From DATDRM01 sp035291705 (lineage in GTDB: Bacteria; Chloroflexota; Anaerolineae; Anaerolineales; UBA4823): a DNA stretch of 7,007 bases. A program made the position numbers and the translations under genes. The notes below the pieces were generated by a model. That model was not told the DNA's origin, made no database searches, and saw nothing but the letters and a program-made list of their open reading frames with translations. Below, piece by piece: positions 1 through 5,265 of this stretch (position 1 is its first letter; every line of letters starts with the position of its first letter). Location: positions 1 through 7,007 of the forward strand of contig DATDRM010000020.1 of NCBI GenBank assembly GCA_035291705.1, in the 5' to 3' direction.

Positions 1-78
1 CACGACTATTTTGGCAGGGGAGGAAACGACGTGATGAAAACCTTGAAACGCATCAAGGCCGAGGTGATCCACTCATGA
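1..78 (+). CDS. araB: C-terminal end of a probable L-ribulokinase (partial, 5' end outside window)
   Basis: Frame 1 is open from the left edge to a TGA at 76-78 and gives 25 residues beginning HDYFGRGGNDVMKTLK. An HDYFGRG..DVM..L..I ending is what I remember for the C-terminus of FGGY-family L-ribulokinases, which phosphorylate L-ribulose in the cytoplasm. The next gene is an L-ribulose-5-phosphate 4-epimerase that uses exactly this product, and its ATG overlaps the TGA by 4 bases, so the two are very likely translated together. Only the tail is visible: no kinase motif can be checked, and another FGGY sugar kinase is possible. The purine-rich GGGGAGGAA at 17-25 looks like a ribosome binding site before GTG/ATG at 31-36, but it is simply the Gly-Arg-Gly-Gly coding stretch. 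Confidence 0.55.
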   Translation, partial: HDYFGRGGNDVMKTLKRIKAEVIHS

Positions 79-722
79 TGCTCCCATCCTTGCGCGCTGA
101 AGTTTATCGTCTCCATCTCGAACTACCCAGGCACAACCTGGTGGTCTGGACGAGTGGGAATGTCAGCGGCCGCGATCCGGCTTCCGGCCTGGTGGTAATT
201 AAGCCCAGCGGCGTCCGCTACGAAGATCTTAACCCGGAGAATATGGTGGTGGTCGATCTGGAGGGGAAAGTCGTCGATGGCCGGCTTAAACCCTCCTCGG
301 ACACTGACGCCCATCTTTACATTTATCGCCACCGCCCCGAAGTGATGGGCATGGTGCACACGCACTCCACTTTCGCCACGGCTTTCGCGGCAATCGGCAA
401 GCCGATCCCGGTCTACCTGACCGCCATGTGTGACGAGTTTGGCGGGCCGATCCCTTGTGGAGGCTATGCTAAAGTCGGCAGGGATGAGATCGGGCAGGAG
501 GTATTGCGCGCTATCGGCGACAGCCCGGCCATCCTGATGCAGAACCACGGCGTCTTCGCCATCGGAAAGACCCCTGAAGCAGCTGTTAAAACGGCGGTCT
601 ATGTCGAGGACATTGCCCGCACGGTGTATTACGCATTGCAGATTGGCATACCGCAAGAGATCCCTCCCGAGGAAGTGGCGCGCGCCCACCGGCGCTATGT
701 CGAGGAATACGGCCAGGCATAA
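75..722 (+). CDS. araD: L-ribulose-5-phosphate 4-epimerase (class II aldolase/epimerase family)
   Basis: This 215-residue cytoplasmic enzyme interconverts L-ribulose 5-phosphate and D-xylulose 5-phosphate, the last step of bacterial L-arabinose breakdown before the pentose phosphate pathway. Seen in the sequence: the phosphate-binding TSGNVSG (26-32) and KPSG (43-46), then SSD at 74-76, HTH at 95-97, Asp120, Glu142 and NHG at 157-159. Asp76, His95 and His97 fall at the same numbers as the E. coli AraD zinc ligands. His158 matches the fourth ligand (His171), Asp120 the catalytic acid, and Tyr212 near the C-terminus (EYGQA) the catalytic Tyr229. The protein is slightly shorter than E. coli AraD (231). 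I chose ATG 75 over ATG 78 because of this numbering and because GAGGTGAT (61-68) is better spaced from it. It overlaps the upstream kinase by 4 bases. A related fuculose/rhamnulose aldolase is less likely, given the AraD-type Asp120 and C-terminal Tyr. Confidence 0.9.
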   Translation: MMLPSLRAEVYRLHLELPRHNLVVWTSGNVSGRDPASGLVVIKPSGVRYEDLNPENMVVVDLEGKVVDGRLKPSSDTDAHLYIYRHRPEVMGMVHTHSTFATAFAAIGKPIPVYLTAMCDEFGGPIPCGGYAKVGRDEIGQEVLRAIGDSPAILMQNHGVFAIGKTPEAAVKTAVYVEDIARTVYYALQIGIPQEIPPEEVARAHRRYVEEYGQA

Positions 723-735
723 CCAGTTTTCATGG

Positions 736-764
736 TTGCGTCCTGACGAGTTTTGCGCTAAACT
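736..764 (+). promoter_or_regulatory. Weak candidate sigma-70-type promoter for the five-gene operon
   Basis: TTGCGT (736-741) and TAAACT (759-764) are separated by 17 bp in the 102-bp gap between araD and the DUF429 gene. The hexamers match consensus at 3/6 and 4/6 positions, so this is only a candidate. It is the best spaced pair I found in the gap. The rest of 723-824 has no clear terminator: the AACCA/TGGTT inverted repeat (721-737) is short and lacks a T-tract. Read-through from the arabinose genes therefore cannot be excluded. Confidence 0.2.
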
Positions 765-807
765 CTAATCACACTGGGAACCCCAAAGTTCTGCCATCTC
801 ACCACGT

Positions 808-838
808 ATGTTCTATAGCTCCGGATGTTCTATATCCG
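808..838 (+). repeat. 10-bp direct repeat plus 5-bp inverted repeat around the DUF429 start codon
   Basis: ATGTTCTATA occurs at 808-817 and again at 825-834, 17 bp apart. The second copy contains the start codon of the DUF429 gene; the first is in another frame and, read from its ATG, ends after 16 codons. CGGAT (822-826) and ATCCG (834-838) can also pair around a 7-base loop, placing the AUG (825-827) at the stem/loop edge. No Shine-Dalgarno sequence precedes this start. Direct and inverted repeats are seen in the sequence; any role in translation control is inference. Confidence 0.5.
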
Positions 839-1592
839 CACCACCTATCTTGGCATAGACCCCACCGCCGGCGGGCGGCCTTTCACCTACGCCGCGCTGG
901 ACAACGAGCTGCGCCTATTGGCCTTGGGAAAGGGTGACATGGACGAAGTGCTGGCCTTTGTCGCCGGCCAGCGAGCAGCCCTGGTGGCCGTTTGCGCACC
1001 CCGCTGCCCAAACCAGGGCCTGATGGAGCGTCCAGAGGTACGCGAGCAATTTACGCCGCCGCCTCGCCCAGGGCGCTGGATGAACTTCCGTCTCGCTGAA
1101 TATCAATTGCGCCAACACAATATCTCGATCCCGCAGACTTCCGCCGCGGAAAAGGATTCTCCGGGCTGGATGCGGAAGGGCTTTACTTTTTTCCGGCGCT
1201 TGGAAGGCCTCGACTACCAGCCATTCCCCCAGGCAGACGCCGCCCACCAATCGCTGGAAGTGTACCCGCACGCCTGCTACGCGAGCTTAGTTGGCCATCT
1301 TCCTTTGCCAAAACATACCCTGGAAGGCCGCCTGCAACGCCAGCTCGTCCTGTATGAATGCCGGTTGAATATCGCCGATCCCATGTCCCTCTTCGAGGAG
1401 ATCACCCGCCACCGCTTGCTGCAAGGGATCCTTCCACTCGATATTCTCTACTCTGCGGAAGAACTGGACGCCCTGGTAGCAGCCTATACTGCCTGGCTTG
1501 CCGGGACAAAGCCCGAGCAAATCTCTCTATTAGGCGATCCTGAAGAGGGATACCTGGTCTTACCGGTCGCAGAAGTAAAAAATCGTTATTGA
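825..1592 (+). CDS. DUF429 family protein, predicted RNase H-fold nuclease-like
   Basis: The 255-residue soluble protein has the hallmarks I associate with DUF429, a family predicted to have an RNase H-like fold but with no well-established substrate. Seen: YLGIDPTAGGRPFTYAAL at 8-25 (first strand with Asp12), LEVYP at 144-148 (Glu145), a K-T-x-E-G-R-x-x-R-Q stretch at 163-173, and ELDALVAAYTAWLAG at 213-227 (Asp215). It closes with the G-Y-L-V-L-P strand (242-247) typical of the family's C-terminus. Where most members, as I recall, have an IDAP motif after the second strand, this one has VCAP (56-59), so an expected acid is Cys57. No signal peptide or membrane segment is visible. ATG 825 is the only ATG after an in-frame TAG at 816-818, and it has no Shine-Dalgarno. 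It is the first gene of the 825-6008 operon, 7 bp before the lipid kinase. The family call is good; a molecular function cannot be given. Confidence 0.75.
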   Translation: MFYIRTTYLGIDPTAGGRPFTYAALDNELRLLALGKGDMDEVLAFVAGQRAALVAVCAPRCPNQGLMERPEVREQFTPPPRPGRWMNFRLAEYQLRQHNISIPQTSAAEKDSPGWMRKGFTFFRRLEGLDYQPFPQADAAHQSLEVYPHACYASLVGHLPLPKHTLEGRLQRQLVLYECRLNIADPMSLFEEITRHRLLQGILPLDILYSAEELDALVAAYTAWLAGTKPEQISLLGDPEEGYLVLPVAEVKNRY

Positions 1593-1599
1593 GGGTGCC

Positions 1600-2517
1600 A
1601 TGCCAAAACATAAAGCCAAATTGATCCTCAACCCCAATGCTGACCTGGGGCGCGCCTGGCATTGGGGCGCTGACTTGCGCCCGATCGTTGAAGAGTTCGG
1701 CGGCGCCGACTGGACAGGAACCGTCTACCCTACCCACGCCACTGAGCTGGCCCGCCAGGCCGCAGAAGAGGGGTATGAACTGGTTATCGCCGTCGGTGGA
1801 GACGGCACCACCCATGAAGTGGTCAATGGCCTGATGCAGGTGCCGGTAGAGCGTCGCCCCCGCCTGGGCGTGGTGCCGGTTGGCTCCGGCAATGACTTCG
1901 CCCACAACGTCGGTGTGCCATCCCGCCCGGAGCTCGCCATGCGTCAAGTCTTCACTGGCCAGCCCAAGAAAATCGACCTGGGCCTGGCCGTGGATGGGCA
2001 CGGGCGGAGCGAGTATTGGGATAACACCTTGGGGGTTGGCTTCGATGGTACGGTGACCATCCGCTCACGCAAAATTACACTCGTGCATGGGTTCCTCATG
2101 TATTTCGTCGCCGTGGTGCAGACGATCTTGCTCAACCATGACGCGCCCCGCCTGCAAATCACAACAGACAGCGAAAGCTGGGCTGAAGAGACCTTGATGA
2201 TCGTATTATGCAATGGGCCCCGCGAAGGAGGTGGATTCTTCGTAGCGCCAGACGCCCGCAACGACGATAACCAGCTGGATTATGTCGCTATTCGCCGGGT
2301 TTCTCGACCGATGATGTTCCGCCTGATCCCGGAAGTGATGAACGGCACCCATGGCCGTTTCCCCCAGGTGCGGATGGGAAAATTCCAGGAACTGAAGCTG
2401 CAATCTGAACGCCCGCTATATATCCATATCGATGGCGAGATTTTCGCCGGCTTTGGCACCGACGTGCGCCAGCTATCTGCGGAGATTTTACCGAGCGCAC
2501 TTGAAGTAATTGTTTAA
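1600..2517 (+). CDS. Diacylglycerol kinase-family lipid kinase (DgkB/YegS type)
   Basis: The 305-residue protein belongs to the DAGK catalytic-domain family, which transfers phosphate from ATP to a lipid hydroxyl (diacylglycerol, or other lipids in the YegS/BmrU branch) at the inner face of the membrane. Seen in order: an N-terminal KLILNP strand (7-12), the nucleotide-binding GGDGT (66-70) followed by EVVNGL, GSGNDFA (95-101), LGVGFDG (144-150), a hydrophobic helix at about 161-178 that is not a convincing transmembrane span, the NGPREGGGF (205-213)/APDARNDDNQLD (216-227) block, and HIDGE (276-280), whose Asp278 and Glu280 match the C-terminal catalytic DGE of DgkB. Length fits the family (about 290-310). 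ATG 1600 is preceded by GAGGGTG (1591-1597), which overlaps the upstream stop codon, so expression is probably coupled to the DUF429 gene. The lipid substrate cannot be read from sequence, so no symbol is given. Confidence 0.9.
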   Translation: MPKHKAKLILNPNADLGRAWHWGADLRPIVEEFGGADWTGTVYPTHATELARQAAEEGYELVIAVGGDGTTHEVVNGLMQVPVERRPRLGVVPVGSGNDFAHNVGVPSRPELAMRQVFTGQPKKIDLGLAVDGHGRSEYWDNTLGVGFDGTVTIRSRKITLVHGFLMYFVAVVQTILLNHDAPRLQITTDSESWAEETLMIVLCNGPREGGGFFVAPDARNDDNQLDYVAIRRVSRPMMFRLIPEVMNGTHGRFPQVRMGKFQELKLQSERPLYIHIDGEIFAGFGTDVRQLSAEILPSALEVIV

Positions 2518-2565
2518 CGTGAAACGTGGTACGTGAGACGTGAATGCGTAACACGTAAAGCGTAG
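2517..2565 (+). repeat. Seven-unit heptamer tandem repeat (ACGTGAA-type) filling the intergenic gap
   Basis: From the last base of the lipid-kinase stop codon, seven 7-mers follow end to end: ACGTGAA, ACGTGGT, ACGTGAG, ACGTGAA, TGCGTAA, CACGTAA, AGCGTAG. The CGT core begins at 2518, 2525, 2532, 2539, 2547, 2554 and 2561, so spacing is 7 except for one 8-bp step. The tract occupies essentially the whole 50-bp gap and ends 2 bp before the next ATG, leaving no recognisable Shine-Dalgarno. The periodicity is seen directly. It resembles the short tandem heptanucleotide repeats described in cyanobacteria in style only; I claim no relation. Confidence 0.85.
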
Positions 2566-2567
2566 AC

Positions 2568-4220
2568 ATGCCAGATTTAATCCACAGCCTGCAAAGTCAA
2601 GATCTGAGCCATTTGCAGATCATCGCCGGCTTGTGGGGTGTGGAGCTGGGCGCCCCGCAGGCGCGCTCAGCCCTGGAGCTCCTGGCACCGGCCTTGCTTG
2701 ACCGCCAGCTTGTCGCCGAAGTGGTCGACGCCTTGCCCACCGAAGCCCAGGTCGCTCTCCAGGATCTGTTGCGCAACCAGGGCCGCCTGGCCTGGTCGCT
2801 CTTCACCCGCCGTTATGGGACGGTGCGAGAAATGGGGCCTGCCCGGCGCGATCGTGAAAAGCCCTACCTGAACCCAATCTCTCCAGTCGAAATGTTGTGG
2901 TACCGCGCCCTGGTGGGGCGCGCTTTTTTTGACACTCCGGCCGGCCCGCAAGAGTTCGCCTACCTGCCGGACGACATGATGCGCTTGTTGCCCGCCTTTC
3001 AAGGCGAACCATCACAGCCTTTGGGGCGCCAGGCCTCTCCCATTGAGCGCGCCCTTCCCATCCTGGCCTCCGACCGCATTCTGGATGACGCCTGCACGCT
3101 GCTCGCCGCCCTCCGCCTGAATATATCTTTGGAGTCGCTTTCCTTCTCACAGATCAATACTCCCCTCTCCCCTATTCCCCTATCCCCTCTACCCCTGCGT
3201 TCCCTGCTTTCCGCGGCTGGCCTGCTGGATTCCCAAAGCTTGCCTCTACCAGAGCCGACGCGTGCCTTCCTGGAGGCCGGGCGCGGTACAGCCCTCGCCC
3301 AGTTGGCTCGCGCCTGGTTGAACAGCTCAGACTTTAACGAGCTGGCCCTGATTCAGGAGTTGAGTCTGGAGGGGGAATGGGAAAACGACCCACTTCGCGC
3401 CCGCCGCTCTCTCTTAGGGCTCTTATCTTTTGTACCAAAGGACACCTGGTGGAGCCTGGAGTCATTCGTCGCCGCCGTACGCCAACACTCCCCTGATTTC
3501 CAACGCCCGGCGGGTGATTATGACTCCTGGTTTATCCGGGCGCGTGACACCGAAGAATATCTGCGTGGTTTCGAGCATTGGGATCAGGTAGATGGAGCGC
3601 TGATCCGCTATCTGATCGCTGGCCCTTTGCACTGGCTTGCGATCGTTGACCTGGCCGTGCCGGTTGCGGGCGAACGTGTTTCAGCCTTCCGCTTTTCAGC
3701 CTGGGCAGCGGCTCTGCTTGAGGGCTATCCGCCAGATGGACTGCCTTCCGAAGCGGAGACCATCCTGGTCAGGTCAGATGCCCGCCTGCGTCTCTCCCGC
3801 CGGGTGCCGCGCGCCGTCCGTTATCAGGTGGCTCGTTTCTGTGATTGGGAAGGTGAAAAAGGAGCGGTTTACCGCTATCGCTTGACCCCAGGCTCCCTGG
3901 CACGTGCCCGCCTGCAAGGGCTGCGGGTGAACCACCTGCTCGCCCTGATACGTCGCCACGCCGCGACTGTTCCCCCCACCCTGGTCGAGGCCCTGGAACG
4001 CTGGGATGAGCACGGCAGCCAGGCTAACTTGAAGCAGGTGCTAGTGCTGCGCTTGAGCTCACCCGATATCCTAAAGGAGTTGCGCGCCTCCCCCGCCGCT
4101 CGCTTCCTCGGAGAGCCGCTCGGCCCTACGGCAGTGATCGTCAAGCCTGGCGCCCGTGAAAAGGTGCTGGCAGCATTGGCCGAGATGGGGTATCTCGGTG
4201 AGGTTGATTTTGAGGAGTGA
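2568..4220 (+). CDS. Helicase-associated domain protein (XPB/Ssl2-partner-like, no helicase motor)
   Basis: The 550-residue soluble protein resembles the helicase-associated family (Helicase_C_3/XPB-associated) found beside XPB-type DNA repair helicases in actinobacteria, as with M. tuberculosis Rv0862c next to ercc3, and in Chloroflexota. The N-terminal ~150 residues look like repeated winged-helix elements: ALPTEAQVALQDLLRNQG at 55-72, an F-T-R-R-Y-G stretch, then EMLWYRALVGRAFF and a F-A-Y-L-P-D segment ending in LLP. The middle has WFIRARDTEEYLRGFEHWDQ followed by LIRYLIAGPLHWLAIVDLA. The C-terminal part (about 437-545) has YRLTPGSLARARLQGL, LLALIRRH, LRLSSPDIL and a final LAALAEMGY, the pattern of the XPB-associated domain. 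No Walker A/B or helicase motifs are present, so it is a likely DNA-binding accessory. Residues 199-210 are a Pro/Leu/Ser repeat encoded by a CCCC array. ATG 2568 is the first start after an in-frame TAA (2556-2558). No helicase gene is next to it here. Confidence 0.65.
   Translation: MPDLIHSLQSQDLSHLQIIAGLWGVELGAPQARSALELLAPALLDRQLVAEVVDALPTEAQVALQDLLRNQGRLAWSLFTRRYGTVREMGPARRDREKPYLNPISPVEMLWYRALVGRAFFDTPAGPQEFAYLPDDMMRLLPAFQGEPSQPLGRQASPIERALPILASDRILDDACTLLAALRLNISLESLSFSQINTPLSPIPLSPLPLRSLLSAAGLLDSQSLPLPEPTRAFLEAGRGTALAQLARAWLNSSDFNELALIQELSLEGEWENDPLRARRSLLGLLSFVPKDTWWSLESFVAAVRQHSPDFQRPAGDYDSWFIRARDTEEYLRGFEHWDQVDGALIRYLIAGPLHWLAIVDLAVPVAGERVSAFRFSAWAAALLEGYPPDGLPSEAETILVRSDARLRLSRRVPRAVRYQVARFCDWEGEKGAVYRYRLTPGSLARARLQGLRVNHLLALIRRHAATVPPTLVEALERWDEHGSQANLKQVLVLRLSSPDILKELRASPAARFLGEPLGPTAVIVKPGAREKVLAALAEMGYLGEVDFEE
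3160..3196 (+). repeat. In-frame CCCC-spaced 7/8-bp tandem repeat inside the helicase-associated gene
   Basis: CCCC blocks begin at 3162, 3169, 3177, 3184 and 3192, with strictly alternating spacing of 7, 8, 7 and 8 bp and T/A/C bases between them. Two steps make 15 bp, so the array preserves frame and encodes TPLSPIPLSPLPLR (198-211), a degenerate pentapeptide repeat of the form P-L-S-P-x. It lies between predicted helical regions and looks like a flexible linker. The surrounding coding sequence is normal, so the array appears to be a low-complexity insertion or local expansion; that origin is inference. Confidence 0.8.
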
Positions 4221-4245
4221 TTTTTTGTAGCCCGGAAAGGATAAA

Positions 4246-5265
4246 ATGAATTCTCCCATCGAGGTCTTAATTACTTTACCCTTCACCGAAGAGCTGGTCA
4301 GTCAGCTCCAGGCGGTTTCGCCGCGCCTGCGCCTCACCTTGCAAAAAGCCAGCAAACCCGAGGACATCCCAGCTGAGATCTGGCAGCGTACCGAAATCCT
4401 GTACACCGATCGGGTGCTGCCTAAACCTGACCAGGCGCCCGCGCTAGGCTGGATCCAGTTCCACTGGGCGGGATTGGAGCGCGCCATCGATGAACCCATC
4501 CTGCGCAAGCCCGAACTGGTCGCCACCTCGCTCAGCGGTGCGGCAGCCACCCAGGTTGCCGAGCATGTGGTTCTAATGTGCCTGGCACTCGGCCATCGTT
4601 TGCCAGACCTGGTCGACCACCAAAAACGGGCTGAGTGGCCGCGCGAGCGCTTCAAGCGCTTCCTCCCACTGGAGCTGCGCGACAGCACAGTCGGTATCGT
4701 GGGCTTTGGCAGCATCGGCCGCGAGGTGGCGCGCCTGTTGCATGCTTTTGGCGCCACTATCCTGGCCTCCAAGCGCGACGCCATGCACCCAGATGATTCC
4801 GGGTACCTCCCAGAAGGGTTGGGAGACCCGCGTGGCGATCTGTTGCACCGTCTTTACCCGCCCCAGGCCTTGCGATCCATGCTCAAGGAATGCGACTTCG
4901 TAGTCGTCGCCGTGCCTCTCACACCCAAGACACGTGACTTGATCGGCGCTGAGCAGCTGGCCGTCATGAAGCCCACCGCTTTTCTGGTGGATGTCTCACG
5001 CGGCGGGATAGTAAACCATCCTGCCTTGCTGCTCGCCTTGCGCGAGCGCAAGATCGCCGGGGCTGCCCTGGACGTTTTCCCCGAGGAGCCTCTACCAGCA
5101 GACAGCCCGCTCTGGAAATTTCCCAATGTCCTGCTCACCCCTCACATTTCCGGCAATTCTCCATTCTATGACCAGCGAGCCATTGTGCTGTTCGCCGATA
5201 ACCTTGCCCGCTACCTGGCCGGGGCACCCCTGCTAAACACTGTCGACCCGCTGCGAGGGTATTAA
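4246..5265 (+). CDS. D-2-hydroxyacid dehydrogenase, NAD(P)-dependent
   Basis: The 339-residue cytoplasmic oxidoreductase interconverts a D-2-hydroxyacid and a 2-oxoacid with NAD(H) or NADP(H). Seen: the start of the nucleotide-binding domain at GIVGFGSIGREVA (150-162, GxGxxG fold), VDVSRGGIV (248-256) with catalytic Arg252, ALDVFPEEPLP (274-284) with Glu281, and LTPHISG (297-303) with the proton-transfer His300. The Arg-to-Glu interval of 29 equals that of E. coli SerA (240/269). SLSGAAATQVAEHV (95-108) is the usual link between domains. Residues about 178-208, after the second Rossmann strand, form a long acidic/proline insertion (PDDSGYLPEGLGDPRGD) that is absent from compact members. There is no ACT domain, and the length is too short for a full SerA. 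Glyoxylate/hydroxypyruvate reductase or a PGDH-like enzyme are both possible. AAAGGA (4236-4241) precedes ATG 4246; the gene follows the helicase-associated gene by 25 bp, and its stop overlaps the HAD gene start. Confidence 0.88.
   Translation: MNSPIEVLITLPFTEELVSQLQAVSPRLRLTLQKASKPEDIPAEIWQRTEILYTDRVLPKPDQAPALGWIQFHWAGLERAIDEPILRKPELVATSLSGAAATQVAEHVVLMCLALGHRLPDLVDHQKRAEWPRERFKRFLPLELRDSTVGIVGFGSIGREVARLLHAFGATILASKRDAMHPDDSGYLPEGLGDPRGDLLHRLYPPQALRSMLKECDFVVVAVPLTPKTRDLIGAEQLAVMKPTAFLVDVSRGGIVNHPALLLALRERKIAGAALDVFPEEPLPADSPLWKFPNVLLTPHISGNSPFYDQRAIVLFADNLARYLAGAPLLNTVDPLRGY

Noticed and set aside
17..36. GGGGAGGAA followed by GTG/ATG as the start of a tiny gene before araD
   Set aside because: It is in the same frame as the upstream sugar kinase C-terminus and is explained by its Gly-Arg-Gly-Gly codons.
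123..689. 188-codon open frame on the minus strand opposite araD
   Set aside because: It lies wholly opposite a gene with intact AraD catalytic residues, and its product shows no domain pattern. Long antisense frames are common in GC-rich DNA.
1402..2001. 199-codon open frame on the minus strand across the DUF429/lipid kinase junction
   Set aside because: It is antisense to two well-supported genes and has no recognisable motif.
3679..3702. TTTCAGCCT repeated 15 bp apart
   Set aside because: It is a 9-bp coincidence encoding SAFRFSAW in a normal protein stretch, with no further copies.
4180..4226. 7-bp stem hairpin CCGAGAT/ATCTCGG (4180-4198) with a T6 run at 4221-4226 as an intrinsic terminator
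   Set aside because: The T-run is 22 bases after the stem instead of adjoining it, and the hairpin lies in the coding end of the helicase-associated gene with the next gene close behind.
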